Of a stretch of DNA of 64,000 bases, positions 17,000 through 26,779 are shown in pieces (position 1 is the stretch's first letter; each line of letters starts with the position of its first letter). Below the pieces are notes generated by a model. It did not search any database. It saw nothing but the letters and a program-made list of their open reading frames with translations, and was not told the origin of the DNA. The position numbers and the translations under genes are program-made. The stretch is from Nesterenkonia cremea. Its GTDB lineage: Bacteria; Actinomycetota; Actinomycetes; Actinomycetales; Micrococcaceae. The stretch lies in assembly GCF_014642675.1 (NCBI RefSeq), contig NZ_BMIS01000001.1:124001-188000 (forward strand), read 5' to 3'.

Positions 17000-17130
17000 A
17001 CCTTCGATCCTATGGGCCCGCAGCCGACGTCTGTGTATAGGCCTTCTGCCGATGCATGCCCTGATGTGTCCATACATCCGCAGAAGCACTATGCATCCGC
17101 GGCCGTTCAACCCTTCGGTATCCTGCAGGG

Positions 17131-18099
17131 GTGGATTCCGCCGCTGACACTCCTGCTGACACTCCCGCCGAGGCCCCTGCGCCCCGCTCCGTCCCCGAGA
17201 CCCCCGCTGACCTGCTGGCCCTGGCCGCGCGCCACGGGCTGGGCCTGACCGAGGAGTCCGTGGAGTTCGTCGATTTTGGGCTGGACTATCAGGTGGCCCT
17301 CGCCGACGACGACGCCGGCCAGCGCTGGGTTCTGCGGATCCCACGCCGCCCCTCCGTGGTGGAGACCATGGCCGCCGAAGTCGCCATCCTGGACCTGGTC
17401 GGCGCCCACCTGGAGGCGGCTGTCCCGGACTGGCGGATCCGCTCCGAGGACCTCATCGCCTACCCCGCCGTGCCCGGGACCCCCGGTATGACGCTGAAGG
17501 ACGGCGAGCAGCACTGGACCCTGGATCCGGCTTCCGAGGACTACGCGCGGCGCTTCGGCACGCTGCTCGCCCAGCTGCACAGCATCGACGCCGAGAAGGC
17601 CCGCGACGCCGGCGTCGAGGTCCGCGAGCCCGAGCAGGTCCGCCAGCAGTGGCGCGAGGACATCGAGAAGGTCACCGCCCACTTCGACGTCCACCCTCAG
17701 CGCACCGCCAGCTGGCAGTACTGGCTGGCCGAGGACGCCTACTGGCCCCAGCGCACCGTCATGACCCACGGCGAGATCTACCCCGGCCACGTCCTGGTGG
17801 ACGAGAACGACGGCATCACCGGCGTCATCGACTGGACCACCGCCCGGGTGGACGACCCCGCCCGCGACCTCCTATTCTCCTATGCCATCGGCGGCGAGGA
17901 GGCCTTCACCGTCACTCTGGAGGCTTATGCCGAGGCCGGTGGTCAGCCCCGCGAGCATCTGCTGGAGCACTGCCGCATCTTCTGGTCCGCCGGAGCCGTG
18001 GGCTACGGGCTCTACGCGCTGGAGACCGGGGAGCAGGCCCACCACGACGCCGCCGCGGCCCAACTCGCCTCCGACCCCGACGGCGGTGACCCCGTATGA
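17131..18099 (+). CDS. MphA-like aminoglycoside/macrolide phosphotransferase family kinase
   Basis: 322-residue APH-fold kinase resembling macrolide 2'-phosphotransferases across its length: LAARHGLGL, FGLDYQVALADD, RWVLRIPRR, VPDWRI...LIAYP and a C-terminal YGLYALETG block. In the catalytic loop His213-Gly214-Glu215 replaces the usual His-Gly-Asp, so the catalytic base is Glu. The metal-binding Asp is in VIDWTTARVDDP (Asp234). The GTG start has TATCCT six bases upstream (leaderless). Its stop overlaps the thiO start (ATGA), making it the first gene of a thiazole-synthesis operon. It may be a macrolide kinase or a thiamine-related small-molecule kinase; the sequence favours the former, the context the latter. 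Confidence 0.8.
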   Translation: MDSAADTPADTPAEAPAPRSVPETPADLLALAARHGLGLTEESVEFVDFGLDYQVALADDDAGQRWVLRIPRRPSVVETMAAEVAILDLVGAHLEAAVPDWRIRSEDLIAYPAVPGTPGMTLKDGEQHWTLDPASEDYARRFGTLLAQLHSIDAEKARDAGVEVREPEQVRQQWREDIEKVTAHFDVHPQRTASWQYWLAEDAYWPQRTVMTHGEIYPGHVLVDENDGITGVIDWTTARVDDPARDLLFSYAIGGEEAFTVTLEAYAEAGGQPREHLLEHCRIFWSAGAVGYGLYALETGEQAHHDAAAAQLASDPDGGDPV

Positions 18100-19427
18100 C
18101 AGGAACCGCGCCTGAGCAGGGCACCGCACCCACCGCCAGCACCTCACCCCACCCCCGGACCGCGGTGATCGGGGCCGGCGTCGTCGGGCTGCTCTCGGCC
18201 TGGCAGCTGCGGCTGAGCGGGCATGCGGTGACCATCATCGCTCCCGACGCCGGCCAGGACGCCTCCTATGCGGCCGCCGGCATGCTCGCCCCGGTCAGCG
18301 AGGTCCAATACGGCCAGGATGAGCTGTGGCCGCTGATGACCGCCTCCCGAGCCGAGTACCCTGCCTTCCTGGCCGCACTGGCCCGCGCTGGGGACACCCC
18401 CACCGGCTACCGCGAGAACGGCACCATCCTGCTGGCCGCCGACCGCTCCGATCGCGACGCCGTCGCCGATCTGGTCAGCGTCCAGCAGGCCCACGGCATG
18501 GAGGTTGAGCCGCTGACCTCGCGTGAGCTGCGCAGCCGCGAACCCTCATTGGCCCCCGGTCTGGCCAAGGCCTGGGATGTGCCCTCGGACCACCAGGTGG
18601 ATCCCCGTCAGCTGGTCCGCTGCGCCGTGGATGCGTTGAACGCGCCGTTGGACACCCCGGAGTTCGCCGCAGAGTTTCCCGACGCCGGCCCGCCCGCCAC
18701 CTGGGTGCAGGCCCGCGCCGCCCGCGTGGACGCCGCCTCCGGCAGCACCCCCACAGCGTCCGGAAGCACCACGCCCGCCAGCACCAGTGACCCCAACTCC
18801 AGCCAGCCCTACACCGTCACCCTCGAGGACGGCGCCACCCTCTCCACCCAGAAGGTCCTGATCGTCCCTGGCCTGGGCTGTCCGGAGATCGCCGGTCTGC
18901 CCGAGGCCGCTCCTCTGCAGCTGCGCCCGGTCCACGGCGATGTCCTGCGTCTGCGCGGCGCCCCGGACACGGTCCGTGCTACCGTCCGGGCCACGGTCCG
19001 CGGTCGCTCGGTCTACCTGGTCCCGCGCGGCCCGGAGAGCACTGACGGCGAGGGCGGCCTGGTGGTCGGCGCCTCCTCCCGCGAGGACGGGCTCACCGGG
19101 ACCCACGCCGGCTCGGTCCAGGAGCTGCTCGACGATGCCGTCGCCGTGCTGCCGGGGGTCAAAGACATGGAGCTGGCCGAGATCACCACCCGCGCCCGTC
19201 CCGGCACCCCCGATGAGCGGCCCTATCTGGGAGCGCTGGCGGAGCATCCCGACGTCGTGGTCTCCACCGGCTACTCCCGCCACGGCATCCTGCTGGCCCC
19301 GCTGGCCGCCCGGCTCTCGGCCGCGCTGCTCAACAGTGAGAAACTGGGGGAGCGGGACAGCGCCATGCTGAAGTCGATGGCCCTGGACCGCCTGGAACAT
19401 ACACGGCCCAGCAGACGTTCCCCCTAG
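18096..19427 (+). CDS. thiO: Glycine oxidase
   Basis: FAD-dependent oxidase that makes the iminoacetate used by ThiG in thiazole synthesis. N-terminal Rossmann motif VIGAGVVGLLSAWQL, then AAAGMLAPVSE typical of ThiO, and a C-terminal ATGYSRHGILLAP-like end. At 443 residues it is longer than usual (~370). Much of the excess is a Ser/Thr/Pro-rich insertion at about 215-238 and a short VRATVRATVRG repeat near 290. It overlaps the kinase gene upstream and is followed 28 bp later by thiS. Confidence 0.9.
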   Translation: MTGTAPEQGTAPTASTSPHPRTAVIGAGVVGLLSAWQLRLSGHAVTIIAPDAGQDASYAAAGMLAPVSEVQYGQDELWPLMTASRAEYPAFLAALARAGDTPTGYRENGTILLAADRSDRDAVADLVSVQQAHGMEVEPLTSRELRSREPSLAPGLAKAWDVPSDHQVDPRQLVRCAVDALNAPLDTPEFAAEFPDAGPPATWVQARAARVDAASGSTPTASGSTTPASTSDPNSSQPYTVTLEDGATLSTQKVLIVPGLGCPEIAGLPEAAPLQLRPVHGDVLRLRGAPDTVRATVRATVRGRSVYLVPRGPESTDGEGGLVVGASSREDGLTGTHAGSVQELLDDAVAVLPGVKDMELAEITTRARPGTPDERPYLGALAEHPDVVVSTGYSRHGILLAPLAARLSAALLNSEKLGERDSAMLKSMALDRLEHTRPSRRSP

Positions 19428-19455
19428 AGCCCCCTTCAGATCCGAGCGGAGAAGA

Positions 19456-19695
19456 ATGCTCACTGTCAGTATCAATGAGGAAGACGTGAAGCTGCCCGAG
19501 GGCGCCACGCTCGTCGACGCCGTCGCGCATCTGACCGGACGCGAGCTCAACGCCGACGGGACCCCGGTGGACGGCGGCCGGCTCGGCGTGGCCGTCGCGG
19601 TCGGCTCTGCCGTGGTCCCGCGCAGCCGCTGGGCCGCCACGGAGCTCACCGGCGGCGAGGAGCTGGAGATCGTCACAGCAGTCCAGGGAGGCTGA
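19456..19695 (+). CDS. thiS: Sulfur carrier protein ThiS
   Basis: 79-residue ubiquitin-like sulfur carrier ending in Gly-Gly (VQGG), the group adenylated by ThiF and thiocarboxylated. It starts at ATG 19456 after a GCGGAGAAG-type site. Three bases separate it from thiG. Confidence 0.92.
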   Translation: MLTVSINEEDVKLPEGATLVDAVAHLTGRELNADGTPVDGGRLGVAVAVGSAVVPRSRWAATELTGGEELEIVTAVQGG

Positions 19696-20507
<812 letters not shown>

Positions 20508-20508
<1 letters not shown>

Positions 20509-21794
20509 TGACCGATATCTCCCAGTATTCGCAGAGCCAGCTGGAGCGCTTCCAGCGGCACCTCTCGTTGATCGGCTTCGGCCCGCAGGCTCAGGTCAGG
20601 CTGCTGCAGGCCCGCGTGCTGGTGGTCGGGGCCGGCGGGCTCGGCTCGCCCATCCTGACCTACCTGGCCGCGGCCGGAGTGGGCAGCATCGACGTGATCG
20701 ACCACGACGTGGTGGACCGCTCCAACCTGCACCGTCAGGTCATCCACTCCGAGGAGGCCATCGGCCGGCCCAAGACCGAATCCGCGGCCGAGGTCATGCG
20801 CGGACTCCATCCGGAGGTGCAGATCCGCGAGATCCGCGAGCCCATCACCCCGCAGAACGCCCTGGAGCTGGTGGAGCCCGCCGACATCGTGGTGGACGGC
20901 AGCGATAACTTCGCCACCCGCTACGTGGTCTCCGATGCCTGCGAGATCTCCGGGAAGCCTCTGGTCAGCGGCTCCATCCTGCGCTTCGACGGGCAGGTCA
21001 GCCTGTTCTGGTCGGCTCCCACCCAGGAGCACTGGCCCGAGGGCGGCCGCGGCCCCACCTACCGGGACCTCTACCCGGAGGCCCCCGACGCCGGCGAGGT
21101 CCCCACCTGCGCCGAGGCCGGAGTCCTCGGGGTGCTCCCAGGGGTGATCGGCACGCTCATGGCGACCGAGACCATCAAGTTCCTGGCCGGCGTCGGGAAG
21201 CCTCTGCTGGGCCGGGTGCTCAGCTACGATGCCTTGGCCGCGAGCTTCCGAGAGATCACGCTGAAGCCGGATCCGGAGCGTGAGCCGGTCACCGAGATCG
21301 GTGCCGATGTGAGTGGGCTCGGCGGGTTCAGCCCCGCCCCGGAGCATCCCGCTGCGGAGCAGTCCCCAGCAGCCCAGACAGAGCAGAGAGAAGAGCACGT
21401 GGCAGACCCGCCCGACATCCCGGTGACCCCGGGTGATATCGATCCCTTCGTGGGCGTCCCCTATGACCAGCACGACATCAGCCCCGGGGAGCTGCTGCGC
21501 CGCGTCCAGGAGGATCAGGCCCTGGTGGTCGACGTCCGCGAGCCCTGGGAGTACGCCATGGGGCACGTCGAGGGTGCGGTGAACATCCCGCTGGACCAGC
21601 TGGTCCACCCCGGGGTGGAGATACCGGGTGCCGAGGAGGCCACTGAGGAGCGGCCGCTGGTGCTCTACTGCAAGATCGGGGCGCGCTCGCGGCAGGGCCT
21701 GGACCTGCTGCGCAGCCGGCACCCGGAGCTGCCCCTGCGTAACCTGGTGGGCGGGTTCAGCGAGTTCCAGAACCATGGCCGGGTCAGCCGCTGA
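20508..21794 (+). CDS. thiF: ThiF/MoeB-type adenylyltransferase fused to a C-terminal rhodanese domain (MoeZ-like)
   Basis: Adenylates the ThiS C-terminus and delivers sulfur. Residues ~1-270 form the E1-like domain with nucleotide loop GAGGLGSPILTYLAAAG and the NLHRQVIHSEEAIG helix; residues ~325-428 are a rhodanese domain with active-site Cys in LYCKIGARSRQG. A ~50-residue acidic/Ala/Pro linker joins them. Such fusions are common in actinobacteria, where one protein may serve both ThiS and MoaD-type carriers. Last gene of the operon. Confidence 0.9.
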
Positions 21795-21814
21795 ATGTGA
21801 GGTAGTTTAGAGGC

Positions 21815-22813
21815 GTGAGTTCATACCTGGCAGTCATCGGCGAATGCTTGGTGGATGTCGTCCACTCGGAGACGTCTGCCCCCAAGGCGCACGTCGGCGG
21901 TAGCCCGTTCAACGTGGCTGTGGGCCTTTCGCGCCTGGACCATGAGGTGGTCTTCGCCGGTCGGCGCGGGGATGACGAATACGGCCGGATGATCGCGCGC
22001 AGCCTGCGCGCCCAGGGCATCACCCCGCTGCTGGAGGCAGACTCCGCTCCCACCTCGGTGGCCAAGGCCACGCTGGATCCCACCGGCCAGGCCACCTACG
22101 AGTTCAGCCTGGACTGGACCCTGCCCTCGGCCGAAGAGGTGGAGGCCAAATACTGCCAGCTGGTGCGGGAGCGCGACGCCGACACCGACGCACTCGAGCT
22201 GCTCCACACCGGTTCCATCGGGGCGATGATGCAGCCGGGCGCAGAGACGGTCAAAGGCGTGCTGCACCGCGCCCGGGAGACCGCCACGATCTCCTATGAC
22301 CCCAACTACCGGCCCTCCATCATCCCCAACCGGGAGGAGGCCCGTGCCCAGGTGGAGGAGATGTTGGCGCTGACCGACGTGGTCCAGGCCTCCACCGATG
22401 ACATCGACCTCCTCTACCCCGAGCGCAGCCACCAGGACACCATGCACGCCTGGCTGGAGCTGGGTCCCGCGCTGATCACTGTGACCCGCGGCGCCTCCGG
22501 GGCCATGGCCCTGGCCCGCTCCGGCTTCGCCGAGCAGCCTGCCTTCCCCATCGAGGTGGCGGACACGGTGGGCGCCGGGGACTCCTTCATGGCCGCCACA
22601 CTCTCCACGCTGCGGGATATGGGTCTGCTGGGTGCTGAACAGCGCCGGGCCCTGCACGATCTGAGCCTGGACCAGGTCAGGACGGTGCTGCGCACGGCTG
22701 CCCGTGCCGCGGCGATCACCTCCTCGCGCTTCGGCGCACAGCCCCCGACGGCGGCCGAGCTGAGCGCCGCTGTGGAGGCCGACCGTGCAGCCGGCACCGC
22801 CCCGCAGAGCTGA
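21815..22813 (+). CDS. PfkB family carbohydrate kinase (fructokinase-like)
   Basis: 332-residue ribokinase-fold sugar kinase. N-terminal VGGSPFNVAVGLSRL is the PfkB signature 1 region; DTVGAGDSFMAA carries the catalytic Asp and anion hole. Fructokinase is the nearest type, substrate unproven. TAGTTT six to seven bases before the GTG suggests a leaderless start. It is followed 2 bp later by the HAD phosphatase gene, so phosphorylation and dephosphorylation of a sugar may be linked. A role with the polyol locus 3 kb downstream is possible, since mannitol oxidation yields fructose. Confidence 0.85.
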   Translation: MSSYLAVIGECLVDVVHSETSAPKAHVGGSPFNVAVGLSRLDHEVVFAGRRGDDEYGRMIARSLRAQGITPLLEADSAPTSVAKATLDPTGQATYEFSLDWTLPSAEEVEAKYCQLVRERDADTDALELLHTGSIGAMMQPGAETVKGVLHRARETATISYDPNYRPSIIPNREEARAQVEEMLALTDVVQASTDDIDLLYPERSHQDTMHAWLELGPALITVTRGASGAMALARSGFAEQPAFPIEVADTVGAGDSFMAATLSTLRDMGLLGAEQRRALHDLSLDQVRTVLRTAARAAAITSSRFGAQPPTAAELSAAVEADRAAGTAPQS

Positions 22814-22815
22814 TC

Positions 22816-23751
22816 ATGGCTGGTATGGACGGGCGGAACCTGCGGCTCATCGCCAGTGACATCGACGGCACCATTCTGAGCTACCGCTCGGCGGTCTCCG
22901 GATCGGTCAGCAGTCGGACGGTGGCGGCCTTCCACGCGGCTCGCGAGGCCGGAGTGAAGATCGTGCTGGTCACCGGACGCCCGGTGCGCTGGCTCAAGCC
23001 GGTCAGTGACGCCCTGGGCGCCATCGGCCCGGTGATCTGCTCCAACGGCGCCGTGACCTATGACCTGGCCGAGGACCGGCTGCTGCGGGAGGACCCGCTG
23101 GAGGCCGAGATGCTCTTCGAGGCCAAGGACCTGATCCTGGACATCGACCCGCAGGCCTCCTTTGCGGCCGAGACCCTGGAGCATCTGCACTCCGAGCCGG
23201 AGTTCCTGAAGGATTCGCTGTTCTTCGAGGAGGACCGGCGCCGGGCCGCAGGGATCACCGAGGAGACCCTGCGGTTGGGCCCGCTGGACGAGACCCTGGA
23301 GCGTGACGCCCTGGGTGCTGCGCGCACACCGGGCGGGGAGGTCGGCGTCGGGCATGCCGCTGACCGCGTGGTGAAGCTGCTGGTCAAGACCACAGTCATG
23401 GATGCCGACCTGTTTCTGGAGAAGGTCCATGAGCGGGTGGGTCACCTGCTCAGCGTGACCCATTCGGCCCCGGGTGTGAGCCTGCTGGAGCTCTCCGCGC
23501 AAGGGGTCAACAAGGCCTCAGCCCTGAAGCGTGTCAGTGCTGAGTTCGGTGTGGATGCTGGCGGCGTCGTGGCCTTCGGGGATATGCCCAACGACATCGA
23601 GATGCTGCAGTGGGCCGGCACCTCATGGGCCGTGGGATCGGCTCATCCCATGGCCCAGTCCGCCGCCCACTACGTGACCGCAGACTGCGACGACGACGGC
23701 GTCGCCCAGGTGATCGAGCGGCTGCTGGAGGGCGCGCGTGTCCTACCGTGA
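22816..23751 (+). CDS. HAD superfamily hydrolase, Cof type
   Basis: 311-residue phosphatase of the Cof/IIB subfamily. Motif I is DIDGTIL, motif II VTGRP, a Lys precedes the cap, and motifs III/IV are VAFGDMPNDIEML. These typically act on sugar phosphates or flavin/pyridoxal phosphates. It overlaps the following GDPD gene by 14 bp and lies 2 bp after the PfkB gene. Confidence 0.88.
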   Translation: MAGMDGRNLRLIASDIDGTILSYRSAVSGSVSSRTVAAFHAAREAGVKIVLVTGRPVRWLKPVSDALGAIGPVICSNGAVTYDLAEDRLLREDPLEAEMLFEAKDLILDIDPQASFAAETLEHLHSEPEFLKDSLFFEEDRRRAAGITEETLRLGPLDETLERDALGAARTPGGEVGVGHAADRVVKLLVKTTVMDADLFLEKVHERVGHLLSVTHSAPGVSLLELSAQGVNKASALKRVSAEFGVDAGGVVAFGDMPNDIEMLQWAGTSWAVGSAHPMAQSAAHYVTADCDDDGVAQVIERLLEGARVLP

Positions 23752-24577
23752 GCATCCCTATAGGGACGTTCCCTACCTGCTGAACTCACGGCCCGGTGCC
23801 CCCGGAACGGTGGATCTGCACCACTCGCCCCTGGCCTTCGTCCACCGCGGGGGAGACCCGGCGCGGGAGAACACGATGGCCGCCTTCGAGGATGCCGTGG
23901 CCATGGGCTACCGCTACATGGAGATCGACGTGCGCACCTCCTCCGACGGGGTGCTGGTGGTCTTCCACGACGAATCCCTGGACCGCATCACCGACGGCGC
24001 CGGACGGCTGAGCGAGAAGACCTGGGAGGAGCTCTCCGCCCTGCGGCTGCGTGCCAGCGGCGAGCCTCTGCTGCGCTTCGAGGAGCTGCTGACCCGCTGG
24101 GAGGACGTCCACCTCAACGTGGATCTGAAGGACGAGGCCTCCGTGGAGGAGTTCGCCCGCCTGGTGGAGGCCCACGGAGCTCATGACCGGGTGCTGGCGG
24201 CGAGTTTCAACGACGCTCGCCGGCATCGGGTGCGGAGGGCACTGAGCCGCCGGACCGCCGCTTCGGGCGGCTGGGTGGTCACAGCGCTGATCGTGCTGCT
24301 GGGGCCGCTGGGTCTGATGAGGCGGTCGGGCCGCCGCGCCGCCGAGATCGACTGCCTACAGGTCCCCATCAGCCAGGGCCGCATCCGCGTGGTCACCCGC
24401 GGGTTCATCCGCCGTTGCCACCAGGCCGGGCTGCAGGTCCACGTCTGGGTGGTGGACGAGCCCGCGGAGATGCACCGTCTGCTGGACATGGGCGTGGACG
24501 GGCTGATGACCGACGATGCCGCAGCCCTGGCGAAGGTCATGACTGAGCGCGACGGCGCCGTCTGGCCCCAGCGCTGA
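23738..24577 (+). CDS. Glycerophosphodiester phosphodiesterase
   Basis: 279-residue GDPD-fold enzyme releasing glycerol-3-phosphate from deacylated phospholipids. Catalytic motif FVHRGGDPARENTMAAF, metal ligands in YMEIDVRTSSDGVLVVFHDESLDR, and the C-terminal VHVWVVDEPAEM...GVDGLMTDD. No signal peptide, so cytoplasmic. The GTG start at 23738 lies inside the HAD gene. A nested palindrome follows 19 bp after the stop. Confidence 0.92.
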   Translation: MSYREHPYRDVPYLLNSRPGAPGTVDLHHSPLAFVHRGGDPARENTMAAFEDAVAMGYRYMEIDVRTSSDGVLVVFHDESLDRITDGAGRLSEKTWEELSALRLRASGEPLLRFEELLTRWEDVHLNVDLKDEASVEEFARLVEAHGAHDRVLAASFNDARRHRVRRALSRRTAASGGWVVTALIVLLGPLGLMRRSGRRAAEIDCLQVPISQGRIRVVTRGFIRRCHQAGLQVHVWVVDEPAEMHRLLDMGVDGLMTDDAAALAKVMTERDGAVWPQR

Positions 24578-24595
24578 CTGTTTCCTTCCGTTCTC

Positions 24596-24655
24596 TTGGC
24601 GCGCAGGTGTCGGAATGGCAGCGATTTCGCGCTGAGAGCGACACCTGCGCGCCAA
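24596..24655. repeat. Nested palindrome with perfect 17-bp outer arms
   Basis: TTGGCGCGCAGGTGTCG (24596-24612) pairs perfectly with 24639-24655. Inside lies a second hairpin, CAGCG (24619-24623) with CGCTG (24630-24634). It lies between two co-directional genes and could terminate the upstream operon, but the layered form matches the other nested palindromes in this window rather than a plain terminator. Confidence 0.8.
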
Positions 24656-24698
24656 CCGAACCTTCCGTGAGCCCGACGCCGGCTCCTACGCTGGGCCT

Positions 24699-25016
24699 AT
24701 GGAGATCCTGTCGGCAACCCTCGCGTTGGGTACGGCGCAGCTGAGCGTCCTCGGCCTGGAGTCAGGCGAGCCGATCCCGTGGTGGCTGCGGGTGGGCGGC
24801 ATCGCCGCCTTCGGGCTGATCGTGGCCGCCTTCATGGTGCTCATCCAGACTTCTCACACGGGCGGTCAGAAGATGGCCTGGGCCGCCGTCGTGCTGTTCC
24901 TGCCGATCATCGGCCCACTGATCTATCTGATCAGTGAGACCATCCGGCACCGCCGCAACAACCCCCGGCCCACCAAGGGCCGGGCCGAGAGGATGCCTCC
25001 GGAGGAGTACCGATAG
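24699..25016 (+). CDS. Small membrane protein with PLDc_N-type domain
   Basis: 105 residues with two transmembrane helices (GGIAAFGLIVAAFMVLI and WAAVVLFLPIIGPLIYLI); the second, with its IIGPLIYLI pattern, is the PLDc_N signature found at the N-terminus of cardiolipin synthases and as stand-alone proteins. The tail is basic. TACGCT lies six bases before the ATG (leaderless). Role unknown. Converges with the polyol transporter operon 2 bp away. Confidence 0.75.
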   Translation: MEILSATLALGTAQLSVLGLESGEPIPWWLRVGGIAAFGLIVAAFMVLIQTSHTGGQKMAWAAVVLFLPIIGPLIYLISETIRHRRNNPRPTKGRAERMPPEEYR

Positions 25017-25018
25017 GT

Positions 25019-25819
25019 CTACTTCACCGCACCCATGGACAGTCCGCGGACCAGCTGCTTCTGGGCGATCCAGCCGGCGATGACCACCGGCAGCGAGGCC
25101 AGTACCGAGGCCGCAGAGAGCTGGGCCAGGAAGAGCCCCTCGGAGGTCATGGTGCTCATCAGGTAGATCGGTACAGTGGCTGCCTCGGCCGCGGTGAGGT
25201 TCAGAGCGAAGAAGAACTCGTTCCAGGCGAAGATCACGCAGATCAGCGCCGTGGCGGCGATCCCGGGAGCGACCATCGGGATGAGGACCCTGCGCATGGT
25301 CATCAGCAGGGGGGCTCCGTCCACCGAGGCCGCCTCAAGCACCTCCCCGGGAACCTCCAGGAAGAAGGAGCGCATCATCCAGATCGCGATCGGCAGGTTC
25401 ATCGCCGTATAGAGGATGATCAGCAGCGCCAGATTGTCCAGCATCCGGATGTTGCCGGCGATGACGTAGATCGGCATGATCACCGCGACGATCGGCAGCA
25501 TCTTGGTGGAGATGAAGAAGAACAGCGCGTCCTGGGTCCGCTTCACCGGCCGGATGCTCAGCGCGTAGGCTGCCGGGATCGCGAGCACCAGCACCAGCAG
25601 CGTGGAGACCGTGGTCGCGATGAACGAGTTCAGGAAGTGGCTGCCGGCCTCCGAGCTGAAGATGGCCCGGTACTGGTCCAGCGTCGGCTCGAAGAAGAAG
25701 GTCGGGGGCGAGGACGCCGCCTCGGCCTCCTGCTTGAAGCTGGTCATCACCATCCACAGCACCGGGGCGAAGAAGATGAACGCGGCGAACCACGCCAGGG
25801 TGGTCAGAATCTTGCTCAT
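25019..25819 (-). CDS. Carbohydrate (polyol) ABC transporter permease, MalG type
   Basis: 266-residue inner-membrane permease of the CUT1 family with six helices and the EAA loop EAASVDGAPLLMTMRRVLIPM that contacts the ATPase. The start at ATG 25819 overlaps the preceding permease stop (ATGA). Third gene of a binding protein-permease-permease operon without an ATPase; MsmK at 35.5 kb is the likely partner. The link to polyols comes from the dehydrogenase and SorC regulator upstream. Confidence 0.9.
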   Translation of the reverse strand: MSKILTTLAWFAAFIFFAPVLWMVMTSFKQEAEAASSPPTFFFEPTLDQYRAIFSSEAGSHFLNSFIATTVSTLLVLVLAIPAAYALSIRPVKRTQDALFFFISTKMLPIVAVIMPIYVIAGNIRMLDNLALLIILYTAMNLPIAIWMMRSFFLEVPGEVLEAASVDGAPLLMTMRRVLIPMVAPGIAATALICVIFAWNEFFFALNLTAAEAATVPIYLMSTMTSEGLFLAQLSAASVLASLPVVIAGWIAQKQLVRGLSMGAVK

Positions 25820-26778
25820 GACTGCACCTTTTCGTTGATGCTGCGGAAGATCAGCCGCAGGGCCAGCAGGGAGATGGCGATGGTGGCGACCACGGTGACC
25901 ACGCCCATCGCGGCGGACTGCCCGATGTCGAAGCCGAGGAAGGCCCGCTGGTAGATGTAGTAGGGCAGGTTCGCCGACTCGGTGCCGGGTCCGCCGGCGG
26001 TCATCAGGTAGATGTGATCGAAGGTGTTGACCACGTAGATCGCGCCCAGCAGCACTGCCAGCTCCATGTAGAAGCGCATATGCGGCAGAGTCACGTAGCG
26101 GAAGGTCTTCCACCAGCCGGCGCCGTCCATCTGCGCGGCCTCCAGCACGTCCTTCTGCTGGGACTGCAGGCCCGCCAGGAGCAGCAGCATCATGAAAGGC
26201 GTCCACTGCCACACCAGGGCAACGATGATCGAGAGCACCGGGTACTGGGAGGTCCAGTCGACGGGATCGAATCCGACGAGCCCGATCAGCCAGTTCACCA
26301 GACCGTAGGTGGGGTTGAACATGGAGATGGACCACAGCATCGCCCCGGCGACCGGCATGATCAGAAACGGGGTGATCAGCAGGGTGCGGGCCACGCCGCG
26401 TCCGGGGAACTTCCGGTCCAGCAGCAGCGCGAGGATCAGCCCGAGGATGAGGGCGGCGAACACGCAGCCGAGGGTGATGATGATCGAGTTCAGCGCGGCG
26501 GTGCGGAAGGTGGAGTCGACGAAGATGTCCGCGAAGTTCTGCAGACCCACGAACTCCTCACCCTCGGGCCGGAGCAGGTTGCGGGATCGCAGCGAGTACC
26601 AGATGGTCAGCAGGAAGGGGATCTGCGTGCAGACGATCACGAAGAGCAGTGCGGGCAGCAGCGGCGCCCGGCGGCTCCACCCCTCGGCGCGCTCCCGCCG
26701 CTTGGCCGCCGCGGCGGCAGCGGTCCGGGACTCTCTGCGCGAGGTCTCGGCACGGTCCTGAACGGTCGGCGTCGTCAT
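25816..26778 (-). CDS. Carbohydrate (polyol) ABC transporter permease, MalF type
   Basis: 320-residue CUT1 permease. A basic N-terminal region of ~40 residues precedes six helices; the EAA-type loop is EAAQMDGAGWWKTFRYVTLPHMR. It partners the MalG-type permease encoded immediately downstream and the binding protein encoded upstream (1-bp gap). Confidence 0.9.
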   Translation of the reverse strand: MTTPTVQDRAETSRRESRTAAAAAAKRRERAEGWSRRAPLLPALLFVIVCTQIPFLLTIWYSLRSRNLLRPEGEEFVGLQNFADIFVDSTFRTAALNSIIITLGCVFAALILGLILALLLDRKFPGRGVARTLLITPFLIMPVAGAMLWSISMFNPTYGLVNWLIGLVGFDPVDWTSQYPVLSIIVALVWQWTPFMMLLLLAGLQSQQKDVLEAAQMDGAGWWKTFRYVTLPHMRFYMELAVLLGAIYVVNTFDHIYLMTAGGPGTESANLPYYIYQRAFLGFDIGQSAAMGVVTVVATIAISLLALRLIFRSINEKVQS

Positions 26779-26779
26779 C

